A stretch of 43,392 nt of DNA from Streptomyces cucumeris (GTDB taxonomy: Bacteria; Actinomycetota; Actinomycetes; Streptomycetales; Streptomycetaceae). Both the position numbers and the translations under genes were made by a program. A model generated the notes under the pieces. The model saw only the letters and a list, made by a program, of their open reading frames with translations, made no database searches and was not told the origin of the DNA. Each line of letters starts with the position of its first letter. The stretch's first letter is position 1. Below, piece by piece: positions 33,420 through 43,392 of this stretch. The stretch covers positions 1 through 43,392 of the forward strand of contig NZ_JANCLX010000036.1 in assembly GCF_024295805.1 (NCBI RefSeq), given 5' to 3'.

Positions 33420-33683
33420 TCAGACCAGTGCCTCGTGGGCGAAGCACCACCGCCACTCCTCCCCCGGCTCCAGGGGTTCGACGATGGGGTGCTGCTCGGC
33501 GTAGGCGTGCGCGCGGGCGTGCTTCAGCGGCGAGGAGTCGCAGCAGCCGACGTGTCCGCAGGTGAGGCAGAGCCGCAGATGGACCCAGGGGGAGCCCATC
33601 CGCAGGCATTCCTCACATCCCTCGGGGGTGCGCGGGGTGACCTCGCGCACCATGCTCAGATGCGGATCGGATTCGCTGGTCAT
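33420..33683 (-). CDS. UBP-type zinc-finger protein
   Basis: An 87-residue protein matching the ubiquitin-protease-type zinc finger (ZnF-UBP) found free-standing in actinobacteria: CEECLRMGSPWVHLRLCLTCGHVGCCDSS...HARAHAYAEQHPIVE. Cysteines at about 23, 26, 39, 42, 47 and 48, with His at 54, 58 and 65, are candidate zinc ligands. Bacterial function is unknown. It lies 43 nt downstream of clpB on the same strand and may be the last gene of the chaperone operon. The start ATG 33683 has GAAGAGG upstream. Confidence 0.88.
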   Translation of the reverse strand: MTSESDPHLSMVREVTPRTPEGCEECLRMGSPWVHLRLCLTCGHVGCCDSSPLKHARAHAYAEQHPIVEPLEPGEEWRWCFAHEALV

Positions 33684-33726
33684 GACGCGTTCACCTCTTC
33701 TCCTGCGGCCGGGGGCGGCACGGTCC

Positions 33727-36366
33727 TCATGCGGCCTTCCCCAGCCATTCGGTCTCGGGCTGTTCATAGGTGACCACCAGTTCACCGTGTTGGGCGTCGA
33801 CCCGTACGACGGCACCGTCCTGCACATCACCGCGCAACAGGGCGCGTCCGATGAGGGTTTCCACCTCATGGGAGATGAAGCGGCGCAACGGACGGGCGCC
33901 GTACACCGGGTCATAGCCCTCGTGGGCGATGACCTCGCGGCCGGCCGGGGTGAGCTCCACGGTGATCCGGCGCTCGGCCAGCCGCTCGCGCAACTCGTCG
34001 AACTGGAGCTCCACGATGCGCTCGATCTGCGGTTCGCCGAGCGGTTTGAAGAGCACGATGTCATCGACCCGGTTGAGGAACTCGGGGCGGAAGTGGGCGC
34101 GCAGCTCCGCCATGACCAGGCTGCGGGCGTCCGGTTTCAGCTCGCCCTGGGAGGTGACACCGTCCAGGAGGTGGTCGGAGCCGATGTTGGACGTCATGAT
34201 GATGACGGTGTTGCGGAAGTCGACCAGCCGTCCCTGGGAGTCGGTGATCCGCCCGTCGTCGAGCACCTGCAACAGCGTGTTGAACACATCGGTTTGCGCC
34301 TTCTCGATCTCGTCGAAGAGCACCACGGAGTACGGTTTGCGGCGCACCGCCTCGGTGAGCTGACCGCCCTCCTCGAAGCCGACGTATCCGGGCGGCGCCC
34401 CGAGCATCCGGCTGACGGTGTGCCGCTCCTGGTACTCGCTCATATCCAGCCGGATCATGTTGTCCTCGGAGTCGAACAGCGCCGCGGCCAGGGTCTTGGC
34501 CAGCTCGGTCTTGCCGACCCCGGTGGGGCCGAGGAAGATGAACGAGCCGATCGGGCGGCGGGGGTCGCGGATACCGGACCGGGCCCGGATGATGGCGTCG
34601 GAGACCAGTCCGACCGCCTCGTCCTGGCCGACGACCCGCTCACCGAGGATCTCGTCCAGCCGCAGCAGCTTCTCCCGTTCGCCCTCCTGGAGGCGGAAGA
34701 CGGGGATACCGGTCCACGCGGCGACGATCTCGGCGATCTCGTCCTCGGTGACGACCTCGCGCAGCAGCCGGTGTTCGCCCTGTTTGGCGGCGAGCTGCTC
34801 CTCCTCGGCACCGAGTCTGCGCTCCAGCTCCTGGAGCCGTCCGTAGCGCAGCTCGGCGGCCCGGTTGAGGTCGTAGACGCGTTCGGCCTCCTCCGCCTCC
34901 AGCCGGACCTGTTCCAGTTCCTGACGGAGTTCCTGCACCCGGCGGATGGACTGCCGTTCGGCTTCCCACTGGGCGTGCCCGGCATCCGCCTCGGCCCGCA
35001 GATCGGCCAGTTCCCGGCGGAGTTCCGCCAGCCGGGCCCGACTGGCGGGGTCGGTCTCCTTGGAGAGCGCGGCCTCCTCGATCTCCAGCCGGGTGACCCG
35101 GCGGGTGATCTCGTCGAGTTCGGCGGGCATGGAGTCGATCTCGGTGCGCAGCCGGGCGCACGCCTCGTCCACCAGGTCGATGGCCTTGTCCGGCAGGAAC
35201 CGGTCGCTGATGTAGCGGTGGCTGAGGGTGGCGGCGGTGACCAGGGCGGTGTCCTGGATCTTCACACCGTGGAACACCTCGAGGCGTTCGCGCAGTCCGC
35301 GCAGGATCGAGATGGTGTCCTCCACGCTGGGCTCCTCCACCAGGACCTGCTGGAAGCGGCGCTCCAGCGCGGCGTCCTTCTCGATGTGCTTGCGGTACTC
35401 GTCGAGGGTGGTGGCGCCGATCATGTGGAGTTCGCCGCGGGCCAGCATGGGTTTGAGCATGTTCCCGGCGTCCATGGCGCCCTCGGCGGCTCCGGCGCCG
35501 ACCACGGTGTGCAGTTCGTCGACGAAGAGCAGGATCCGCCCGGCGGCTGCCTTGACCTCGCCGAGCACGGCCTTGAGCCGTTCCTCGAACTCGCCCCGGT
35601 ACTTGGCCCCGGCCACCAGGGAGCCCATGTCGAGGGCGAACACGGTCTTCTCGCGCAGCCCTTCGGGGACGTCGCCGCGGACGATGCGCTGGGCCAGCCC
35701 CTCGACGATGGCGGTCTTGCCGACACCGGGGTCACCGATGAGCACGGGGTTGTTCTTGGACTTCCGGCTGAGGATCTGGGTCACCCGGCGGATCTCGGCG
35801 TCCCGTCCGATGACCGGGTCGAGTCTGCCGGTGCGGGCCTCGAGCACCAGATCGCGCCCGTACTTCTCCAGCGCCTCGTAGGCCACTTCGGGGTTGGCCG
35901 AGGTGACGCGCTGGCTGCCGCGCACATGGGTGAGGGCGGAGAGGAACGCCTCCTTGGTGATGCCGTGGTCCTTGAGCACCCGCCCGGCGGGGGTGCCCGG
36001 ACCCTCGTCGGCGAGCGCGAGGACGAGGTGTTCCACCGACACGTACTCGTCCTTGAGCCGCTTGGCCTCCTTCTCGGCAGTGTCCAGCAGCTGGGCCAGC
36101 CGCTGGGTGACGAAGACCTGCCCGGGGGTGGCGCCGGGTCCGGTGACCTTCGGTCTGCGGGCCACCTCGGCCTCCAGCATGGTGCGCAGCGCGGTGGGAT
36201 CGGCGCCCGCCTGGTCCACCAGCCGGGGTACCAGGCCCTCGGGCTGGTCGAGCAGGGCGAGGAGCAGATGTTCGCCGTCCACCTCGGTCTGGCCGAGCCG
36301 TCCGGCCGTCGACTGGGCTTCCTGGAGGGCTTGCTGCGACTTCTGGGTGAGGCGGTTCATGTCCAT
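33727..36366 (-). CDS. clpB: ATP-dependent disaggregase ClpB
   Basis: An 879-residue Hsp100 disaggregase working with DnaK/DnaJ/GrpE. Domains in order: N domain (1 to about 145), AAA1 with Walker A GDPGVGKT (211-218), a coiled-coil middle domain (about 405-520) required for DnaK contact, and AAA2 with Walker A GPTGVGKT (from residue 613). The length is full (about 865). The start overlaps the end of the CbpM-like gene by 10 nt; the ATG at 36360 (MNRL) is an alternative. A GAGGAG lies 12 nt upstream of the first ATG. In most Streptomyces the main clpB is elsewhere, so this may be a second copy. Confidence 0.96.
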   Translation of the reverse strand: MDMNRLTQKSQQALQEAQSTAGRLGQTEVDGEHLLLALLDQPEGLVPRLVDQAGADPTALRTMLEAEVARRPKVTGPGATPGQVFVTQRLAQLLDTAEKEAKRLKDEYVSVEHLVLALADEGPGTPAGRVLKDHGITKEAFLSALTHVRGSQRVTSANPEVAYEALEKYGRDLVLEARTGRLDPVIGRDAEIRRVTQILSRKSKNNPVLIGDPGVGKTAIVEGLAQRIVRGDVPEGLREKTVFALDMGSLVAGAKYRGEFEERLKAVLGEVKAAAGRILLFVDELHTVVGAGAAEGAMDAGNMLKPMLARGELHMIGATTLDEYRKHIEKDAALERRFQQVLVEEPSVEDTISILRGLRERLEVFHGVKIQDTALVTAATLSHRYISDRFLPDKAIDLVDEACARLRTEIDSMPAELDEITRRVTRLEIEEAALSKETDPASRARLAELRRELADLRAEADAGHAQWEAERQSIRRVQELRQELEQVRLEAEEAERVYDLNRAAELRYGRLQELERRLGAEEEQLAAKQGEHRLLREVVTEDEIAEIVAAWTGIPVFRLQEGEREKLLRLDEILGERVVGQDEAVGLVSDAIIRARSGIRDPRRPIGSFIFLGPTGVGKTELAKTLAAALFDSEDNMIRLDMSEYQERHTVSRMLGAPPGYVGFEEGGQLTEAVRRKPYSVVLFDEIEKAQTDVFNTLLQVLDDGRITDSQGRLVDFRNTVIIMTSNIGSDHLLDGVTSQGELKPDARSLVMAELRAHFRPEFLNRVDDIVLFKPLGEPQIERIVELQFDELRERLAERRITVELTPAGREVIAHEGYDPVYGARPLRRFISHEVETLIGRALLRGDVQDGAVVRVDAQHGELVVTYEQPETEWLGKAA

Positions 36367-36728
36367 GGTGGTTGATCACTCCTCGTGCCGCCACGGCGCA
36401 GCGCCGTTTCGAGCCGGTCGATGCGGTCGAGCAGATCGAGCACCAGACCGATGGATGCGTAGTTCAGGCACAGCCCGGCACGCAGCCGCTGGATACGGGC
36501 GAGCGTGGCCGGAGCGGTGGGGTCGAACACCAGCCGCCCCGCGGCGTCGCGTTCGGCTCCGATGAGGCCGAGAGCGACGAAGCGCCGCACCAGCTCGGGG
36601 TGGAGTCCGGAGCGGCGGGCCACGGTCTCCAGTGACAGTCTGCGGACCGGCACCAGGGCGAAGCGGGTGGCGGCGACGGGCGCGGTGGCCCGCGCGGTCG
36701 TCCCCGGTCCGGTGGCACGGGTGCTCAT
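36357..36728 (-). CDS. MerR/HspR-like chaperone modulator (CbpM-like)
   Basis: A 123-residue protein with a MerR-like winged helix: LVPVRRLSLETVARRSGLHPELVRRFVALGLIGAERDAAGRLVFDPTAPATLARIQRLRAGLCLNYASIGLVLDLLDRIDRLE. Among relatives, HspR is the repressor of the dnaK operon and CbpM is an inhibitor of the co-chaperone CbpA. The position right after a zinc-finger-less DnaJ favours CbpM, but an HspR-type repressor role cannot be excluded. The ATG overlaps the dnaJ stop (ATGA), and the 3' end overlaps the clpB start. Confidence 0.75.
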   Translation of the reverse strand: MSTRATGPGTTARATAPVAATRFALVPVRRLSLETVARRSGLHPELVRRFVALGLIGAERDAAGRLVFDPTAPATLARIQRLRAGLCLNYASIGLVLDLLDRIDRLETALRRGGTRSDQPPWT

Positions 36729-37660
36729 GACGCCCTCCTGGGGTCGAACGAGGAGGCGGCGGCCAGCTTCCCGAACAGCTCCCGCTCCCGGTCGTCGGGG
36801 TGGGGCGGCACCTTGACGCTGATCTCGGCGTAGAGGTCGCCGGCGGTGCCACGGGGGTTGGGCATGCCCTCGCCGCGCAGCCGCAGCCGCCTTCCGCTGG
36901 AGGAACCGGCCGGAACGGTGACCTTGGCGGTGCCGCCGGGAACGGGCACCGGGACGCTGGCGCCGAGTGCGGCCTCCCACGGGGTGACCGGGAGCTGGAC
37001 GTGGATGTTCCGGCCGTCCAGCCGGAACCGCGGATGCGGCTCGATCCGCACCCGCAGGAACAGATCGCCCGCGGGACCGTCACCACTGCCCCGGCCGCCC
37101 TGTCCAGCGAGCCGGATGCGCTGCCCGTCGGTGACACCGGGGGGCACGTCCACCTCGTAGGAGCGCTGTCCCTCCGCTCCGCCGAGGGTGAGCCCGCGCC
37201 GTCCGCCGCGGTACGCCTCCTCGACGGTGAGCGGCAGTTCGGCCTCCTGGTCGGCCCCGGGGACATCCATGCGGACACCACCGGCACCGCCGCCCCCGGC
37301 GCCGAAGAACGAACCGAAGAGGTCCTCGAAGTCCACGCCCGTTCCGCCTGTTTCACCGTCGAAACCGCGGACCACCCGGACCCGGCGGCCGCCGCCACCT
37401 CCGGCACCGGCGCCCACCCGTTCCTCCCAGTCCTGGGGAACCTTGCGGAAGTCCTCGCCGAACCGGTCGTAGCGGGCGCGGCTGCCGGGGTCGGAGAGCA
37501 CGCTGTACGCCTCGCCCAGCTCCTTGAAGCGCTCCTCGGCCCGCGGGTCCTTGTTGACGTCCGGATGGTGTCTGCGGGCCAGGTTGCGGTACGCCTGCTG
37601 GATCTCCTCGGCGCTCGCGCCCCGCGAGACGCCGAGGACGTCGTAGAAGTCCCGTGCCAC
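36725..37660 (-). CDS. dnaJ: DnaJ/CbpA-type co-chaperone (no zinc finger)
   Basis: A 311-residue Hsp40. The J domain at residues 1-70 has the HPD motif in NLARRHHPDVNKD and RFKELGEAYSVLSDPGSRARYDRFGEDF, followed by a Gly-rich region (about 80-120). The C-terminal substrate-binding beta domains follow (LPLTVEEAYRGGRRGLTLGG; HPRFRLDGRNIHVQLPVTPWEAALG). The CxxCxGxG zinc finger of classical DnaJ is absent, so it is a class II, CbpA-like protein. The start, ATG 37660, lies 6 nt after grpE. It stimulates DnaK ATPase. Confidence 0.93.
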   Translation of the reverse strand: MARDFYDVLGVSRGASAEEIQQAYRNLARRHHPDVNKDPRAEERFKELGEAYSVLSDPGSRARYDRFGEDFRKVPQDWEERVGAGAGGGGGRRVRVVRGFDGETGGTGVDFEDLFGSFFGAGGGGAGGVRMDVPGADQEAELPLTVEEAYRGGRRGLTLGGAEGQRSYEVDVPPGVTDGQRIRLAGQGGRGSGDGPAGDLFLRVRIEPHPRFRLDGRNIHVQLPVTPWEAALGASVPVPVPGGTAKVTVPAGSSSGRRLRLRGEGMPNPRGTAGDLYAEISVKVPPHPDDRERELFGKLAAASSFDPRRAS

Positions 37661-37666
37661 GGCCGG

Positions 37667-38254
37667 TCACTCCCGTCGTGCGACGACCACGGCGACCGGC
37701 CGGAGCTGGTGGTCCGCGTCGCCGTAGCCGGGGCGGAGCACCTCGACGACCGTGCCCGGCTCGGCCTCGGGGTCCTCCACCACGCCGACCACCTCGTGCC
37801 GGGCCGGGTCGAACGGCACCCCGGTCTCGGAGTGGCGTGCGTAGCCGAGGCGTGCGAAGGCGTCCACGGCCTGGTCGCGCACGGCCTCGACGCCGTCCAC
37901 GATCGATCCGGGGTCGGCCCCGGCGTGGGTCAGGGCGAGGTCGAGGTTGTCGATGACGGGCAGCAGGACCGCGGCGGTACGGGCGCGTTCGGCGGTCCGC
38001 TCCCGCTCCAGTTCCCGGGCGTGTCGTTTGCGGAGGTTGTCCAGGTCGGCCAGGGCGCGCCGCCAGCGGTCCTCCAGCTCGGCCAGGGCCCGCCCGGTGT
38101 CGTCCGCTCCGGCGCCGTCCGGGCCGGTGGCGGCGTCGGGTCCGGGCTCCGGTGCGAGCCGCTCCCGCTCGTCCGCGGGCGCGGGCAGGTCCTGCGCGGG
38201 GTCCGTGACGGCGCCCTCGGGCACCGGGTCGGGCGGCTGGGGGCGGGTGGCCAC
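37667..38254 (-). CDS. grpE: Nucleotide exchange factor GrpE
   Basis: A 195-residue protein. A variable acidic N-terminus (about 1-70, Pro/Ala/Asp/Glu-rich) precedes the long helix LAELEDRWRRALADLDNLRKRHARELERERTAERARTAAVLLPVIDNLDLAL, the dimerisation and DnaK-contact coiled coil. The C-terminal beta domain is VPFDPARHEVVGVVEDPEAEPGTVVEVLRPGYGDADHQLRPVAVVVARRE. It exchanges ADP for ATP on DnaK. It begins 11 nt after dnaK and is 6 nt ahead of dnaJ, so it is clearly in the same operon. Confidence 0.95.
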   Translation of the reverse strand: MATRPQPPDPVPEGAVTDPAQDLPAPADERERLAPEPGPDAATGPDGAGADDTGRALAELEDRWRRALADLDNLRKRHARELERERTAERARTAAVLLPVIDNLDLALTHAGADPGSIVDGVEAVRDQAVDAFARLGYARHSETGVPFDPARHEVVGVVEDPEAEPGTVVEVLRPGYGDADHQLRPVAVVVARRE

Positions 38255-38265
38255 GGGGCGCCGCC

Positions 38266-40194
<1,929 letters not shown>

Positions 40195-40452
40195 GGCCAC
40201 TCCTTCCGAGGCACCGGTGGACACCCGCCCCGGTGCAGGTGAGGAAATCCGGGCGGGGCTCGGTGAAAGACCTACGCGTTCACCGTCGCAAGGCCCGGGG
40301 GCGGCGCGCCTGCGCCTGTGGGGTCGAATCTCGGCACCCCGGTGCTCCTCCCAGGACATACGGCCGGGCGCGGGGCGGGTACGGCGCCACACCCCGGACA
40401 CTGGCCACGGAGTGTGTGCGACGCGACACATTGAGTGCTTGCGGCGTGATCG

Positions 40453-41676
40453 TCAGCCGCCGGGCGGATGCCATTCGACCATCAGGATCGTGGCATCGTC
40501 GGTGAGTTCGTCGTGCTGGTGCTCCAGGACGGCGTGGATGAGCAGCCGCAGCACCTCGGTGGCGTTCTGCCCGGCGGCGGTGGAGCGGATGATGTAGTCG
40601 GCGAAGCGCTCCAGGCCGAACGGCTCCCCCGTCTCGTCGCGCGATTCCACCACCCCGTCGGTGTAGAGCAGGAAGCGGTCACCGGGTTCCAGGCTCGTCT
40701 CGTACACGTGCCGGGTCTCCGCCGCGAGCCCGACGGGCAGGCCGAGCGGCGGTTCGGCGGTGCGCTCCAGGGCATGGTCCAGCAGCCGGTGGCGGCGGAT
40801 GAGCAGTGGTGGCGGATGACCGCAGTTGGCCCAGCGGAGCACTCCGGTGCGCATATGGAGCCGGGTGAAGATGCCCGTGCAGAACTGGTCCGGGAGCCAT
40901 TGCGCGAGCGCCTTGTCCACGGTGGCGACGAGTTCGGCCAGGTCGGCGCCGGTGCGCCGGGCGTTGCGGCAGCCCGCCATGGCCACCGAGGTGGTGAGCC
41001 CGGAGGCCAGGTCATGGCCCATGGCGTCGAGGATGGTGGCGTGCAGCACGTCTTCGGTGAAGGAGTGGTCGTAGGCGTCACCGCCCAGCTCGTACGCGGG
41101 CTCCAGGGCCGCGGTGGACACCACCCGACCGGTGCCGATCGACCGCGGCGGGAGGAACGCCCGCAGCATCTCGGTGTGCAGTTGCATCGGGCGGGTCCGG
41201 GTGCGCCGGGCGAAGGTGTCGATGCAGGCGCGCTTGGAGGTGACGATGGGGGCCAGCAGCGAGGCCAGTGCCCGGCAGCGCCACAGCCGCAGCCCGTCCA
41301 GGGTGTCCGTCCGCAGACACAGCACGCCCAGCCGCTCCGCGCCGTCCACCAGCGGCAGCCACACCAGCAGTCCGCCGGTGTCGGCGGCCTCGACCCGCAG
41401 TGCGTCGGTGCGGTACGCCCAGCCCGCGAGCGAGGCGTCGACGTCGAGGCCCGGTTCGTCCTCGGCCAGCGGCAGCAGCCGCCGCTGCTGGAGATCGGTG
41501 AGGTAGACGACCGCACGGCCCATGCCCATGGCCCCGGCATAGCGGTCCAGGACCTCCGGCAGCTCCGCGGAGGACGCCTCCTGGGTGGTTCTGACCAGCT
41601 CTTCCAGCAGCCGTTCCGCCGCCCCGGCCGACGGCGGCGGGTCGGTGTCCTGAGGTGGCGGGTCCGCGTCCACCAT
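40453..41676 (-). CDS. PP2C/SpoIIE-type serine phosphatase with GAF-like domain
   Basis: A 407-residue signalling protein. The N-terminal half (about 30-170) looks like a GAF domain: LPEVLDRYAGAMGMGRAVVYLTDLQQ and GLLVWLPLVDGAERLGVLCLRTD. The C-terminal SpoIIE phosphatase has VLHATILDAMGHDLASGL (metal-binding Asp), LRWANCGHPPPLLI, FLLYTDGVVESRD and LTDDATILMVEW. Such proteins dephosphorylate anti-anti-sigma factors in the partner-switching stress response; the partner is not in the window. The start at ATG 41676 was chosen to begin MVDADPPP. It lies upstream of dnaK on the same strand with a 258-bp gap. Confidence 0.9.
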   Translation of the reverse strand: MVDADPPPQDTDPPPSAGAAERLLEELVRTTQEASSAELPEVLDRYAGAMGMGRAVVYLTDLQQRRLLPLAEDEPGLDVDASLAGWAYRTDALRVEAADTGGLLVWLPLVDGAERLGVLCLRTDTLDGLRLWRCRALASLLAPIVTSKRACIDTFARRTRTRPMQLHTEMLRAFLPPRSIGTGRVVSTAALEPAYELGGDAYDHSFTEDVLHATILDAMGHDLASGLTTSVAMAGCRNARRTGADLAELVATVDKALAQWLPDQFCTGIFTRLHMRTGVLRWANCGHPPPLLIRRHRLLDHALERTAEPPLGLPVGLAAETRHVYETSLEPGDRFLLYTDGVVESRDETGEPFGLERFADYIIRSTAAGQNATEVLRLLIHAVLEHQHDELTDDATILMVEWHPPGG

Positions 41677-41816
41677 GGCATCCACCCTACGGCGGCGGGC
41701 TGCCCGCCGCGCTCCGCCGGCCCCGCGGTATTTCCCTTCCGGAATTGACGGAGGGTCACCGGAATGCCGTGCCGTGCGGTACGGTGGGTTTGATCGTCGC
41801 AGATTGGGGAGACTTG

Positions 41817-43055
41817 ATGTACTCATCTGGCCGCGATTCCGACCAGGGCACGTTATCCGCATGCACCGTCCAGGTGTATTCCGATCCCATGGAAATTCCC
41901 CGCGACTGGTGGGAGAGTCTGTCCCATCCTTCGCCCTATCTCGGTTTCGACTGGTTACGGGCCAGAAGCGCGACCCTTCACGGAAAGCCGCGGTTCGTCG
42001 GGGTGGCGGGCCCGGACGGCGAAGCGGTGCTGGGGGTCCCCGCCTTTCTCACCGACAGCTCCTCCCATCCGGGATATGACCCGGCGCGTTTCCTGGCCAT
42101 GGACGACGTCCCGGAGGAGGACGTCGCCGCCGAGCCGGGGGGCGCGGCGGCGCTGGCGCGGCTGCGCGGACGGCTCGGGGCCCTGGCGCCCCGCCCCTCG
42201 GTGGTGAGCGGTTCACCGGGGCGGATGGGGGGTGTCAGCTATGCCGGTCCGCTGTCCGCGCGGGACCGCCGGGCCGCGCTCGGGCTCGCCGCGGACGCAT
42301 TGGAGCGGCAGGCCGAGGCCGCCTCGGCGGCACTGGTGGCCTGGGTCTACTTCATCGAGGACGCCGATGGGACCGCCGATACCGTGCTGCGGGAGCGGGG
42401 GTACACCCGGGTGTCGGTGGGGGCGGACTGCCACCTTCCGGTCACCTGGGACAGCTTTGACGGGTATCTGCGGGGCTTCAGCGCCAAGCGCCGCTGGTCG
42501 GTCCAGCGGGAGGTGCGGGCGTTCACCGAGGCGGGGGTGACCGTCGAGCGGCACGGCGCCGAGGCGCTGGACCGTGAATTGGCCGGTCTGGAACTCCAAT
42601 GGCGCCAGAAATACGGAAGAAAGGCCGATCTGGAGGCCACCGTCGCCGATTACCGGGAACTGCGCGAACACATCGGGGACGCGATGACGGTCTTTGTCGC
42701 ACGGCGGCAGGGACAAGCCCTGGGATTTGTCACATTCCTCCAGGACGGGCCGGTGTGGTGGGCCCGGTTCCCCGGATTCGACTATTCCGCGGGACCGGAC
42801 ATCTATCTCTATTTCAACCTCCTCTTCTACCATCCGATCCAGGTGGCGATCCGTGAGGGGATTTCCTCGATCTCGTACTCGATGGGCTCCTACGAGACGA
42901 AATGCAGCCGGGGGTGCTCACCGCGCCATCTGGTGGCCTATGTACGGACCGCCGACGACCCGGGACTGGCCGCCGATCTGGAGGTGGCCGACCGCGTCCA
43001 GCACCGGCGGTTCGACCGGATCGCACGCGCCCACACCCATCGCGGCCGGGGGTGA
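41817..43055 (+). CDS. GNAT/FemAB-like N-acyltransferase (BioF2-like)
   Basis: A 412-residue protein whose C-terminal half (about 200-370) has the Acetyltransf_6/FemAB-like layout: FDGYLRGFSAKRRWSVQREVRAFTEAGVTVERHG, LELQWRQKYGRKADLEATVADYRELREH, VFVARRQGQALGFVTFLQDGPVWWARFPGFDYS and FNLLFYHPIQVAIREGI. The N-terminal half begins WWESLSHPSPYLGFDWLRARSA, also seen in this group. It probably transfers an acyl or aminoacyl group; substrates are unknown. The start, ATG 41817, has GGGGAGAC upstream. It is followed 3 nt later by a related gene. The divergent phosphatase gene leaves a 140-bp promoter gap containing the dyad TTCCGGAA at 41737-41744. Confidence 0.8.
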   Translation: MYSSGRDSDQGTLSACTVQVYSDPMEIPRDWWESLSHPSPYLGFDWLRARSATLHGKPRFVGVAGPDGEAVLGVPAFLTDSSSHPGYDPARFLAMDDVPEEDVAAEPGGAAALARLRGRLGALAPRPSVVSGSPGRMGGVSYAGPLSARDRRAALGLAADALERQAEAASAALVAWVYFIEDADGTADTVLRERGYTRVSVGADCHLPVTWDSFDGYLRGFSAKRRWSVQREVRAFTEAGVTVERHGAEALDRELAGLELQWRQKYGRKADLEATVADYRELREHIGDAMTVFVARRQGQALGFVTFLQDGPVWWARFPGFDYSAGPDIYLYFNLLFYHPIQVAIREGISSISYSMGSYETKCSRGCSPRHLVAYVRTADDPGLAADLEVADRVQHRRFDRIARAHTHRGRG

Positions 43056-43058
43056 CCG

Positions 43059-43392
43059 GTGGAGACACGCCAGGAGGACGGGCTGACCATACGGTGGCTG
43101 ACGCTCGACGAGGCGCTGGACGGCACGGCCGCCCCGGATCGCGGCGGGGACGCCGATGTGCTGCGGGTGGCGGAGCCACCGCGCGGCGCCTGGCCCGCGC
43201 TGCGCGCCCGGGGTTTCGTCCCCAAGCCCCAGAAGATCAGCTGGATCACCGAAACCACGGGCAGCGACGAGGAGTTCCTCGCCCGGCTCCCCAAGGGCGA
43301 GCGGTGGAGCGTCCGCCGGGCCCGGCGGACCGCGGCCGAGGACGGGGTGCGCCTGGTGGTCCAGGAGCCCGTCGAGGCCCCCGCGCTGGATG
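43059..43392 (+). CDS. GNAT/FemAB-like N-acyltransferase, 5' part (cut by window end)
   Basis: 111 codons are visible from GTG 43059. FLARLPKGERWSVRRARRTAAEDGVRLVVQEPVEAP repeats the motif order of the upstream protein (YLRGFSAKRRWSVQREVRAFTEAGVTVERHGAE), so it is a tandem paralogue whose first lobe is shorter. It starts 3 nt after the preceding stop, with a run of five G bases (43048-43052) spanning the end of that gene as a possible ribosome site, implying coupling. The remainder lies right of the window. The family call is by similarity to the neighbour. Confidence 0.65.
   Translation, partial: METRQEDGLTIRWLTLDEALDGTAAPDRGGDADVLRVAEPPRGAWPALRARGFVPKPQKISWITETTGSDEEFLARLPKGERWSVRRARRTAAEDGVRLVVQEPVEAPALD

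Noticed and set aside
33562..36375. 937-codon plus-strand open frame opposite clpB
   Set aside because: Shadow of clpB; Leu/Gly/His-rich translation without recognisable domains.
40195..40452. HAIR or CIRCE heat-shock operator upstream of dnaK
   Set aside because: Only single half-site-like pieces (for example TTGAGTGC near 40430) were found; the partner half at the correct spacing is absent.

Overview
The window is high-GC actinomycete DNA, almost certainly from a Streptomyces chromosome. The tyrosinase pair melC1/melC2, a LAL-type LuxR regulator, a MocR regulator, GTG starts, ATGA/GTGA stop-start overlaps and a strong third-position G/C preference all fit. No rRNA, tRNA, CRISPR array or complete insertion sequence was seen. 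All reading was by eye, so family calls rest on visible motifs and not on searches.

Layout. 1-127: last 41 codons of an IS481-like transposase, whose stop shares bases with the stop of a convergent APC permease (124-1740). 1864-3170: melanin operon melC1-melC2 (minus strand). 3664-16998: a specialised-metabolism locus, with a LAL regulator (minus) divergent from a tightly packed plus-strand operon. The operon encodes an S-adenosylhomocysteine-hydrolase-like enzyme, a Gfo/Idh oxidoreductase, a B12-type radical SAM enzyme, a Gfo/Idh-methyltransferase fusion, an SCP2/beta-lactamase-fold acyltransferase-like protein, an O-methyltransferase and a P450. 17042-25096: mixed housekeeping and regulatory genes (DUF523, 3-hydroxyisobutyryl-CoA hydrolase, two MarR regulators, SnoaL-like, TPR, tyrosine phosphatase, MocR, LysE exporter, B3/B4 protein, CDI-immunity-like). 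25119-33108: sarcosine/one-carbon operon glyA-soxBDAG-purU (minus) with a divergent GntR/FCD regulator. 33160-40194: a chaperone operon dnaK-grpE-dnaJ-cbpM-like-clpB, ending in a UBP zinc-finger gene and a tiny membrane protein. 40453-43392: a SpoIIE-type phosphatase and two tandem GNAT/FemAB-like acyltransferases, the second cut by the window end.

The most interesting part is the 6885-16998 operon. It has no polyketide, peptide or terpene core enzyme. Its set (SAHH-like plus Gfo/Idh plus radical SAM, then reductase, two methyltransferases, acyltransferase and P450) is what I would expect for an adenosine-derived undecose nucleoside of the herbicidin/aureonuclemycin type. From memory, herbicidin core formation uses SAHH-like NAD chemistry to join C5' of an adenine nucleotide to a UDP-glucuronate-derived sugar; O-methylation, tigloylation and hydroxylation follow. 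The assignment is an inference from gene content. Features that look unusual within it are the oxidoreductase-methyltransferase fusion, a Cys in place of the usual Ser nucleophile in the acyltransferase-like protein, and three direct repeats at an exact 34-bp period between the divergent regulator and the operon.

In the sarcosine operon, SoxBDAG oxidises sarcosine to glycine plus a one-carbon unit on tetrahydrofolate, GlyA interconverts glycine and serine, and PurU releases formate from 10-formyl-THF. A 14-bp perfect palindrome in the divergent promoter is the likely GntR operator. The chaperone operon supplies a full Hsp70-Hsp100 disaggregation set with a CbpA/CbpM-like co-chaperone pair.
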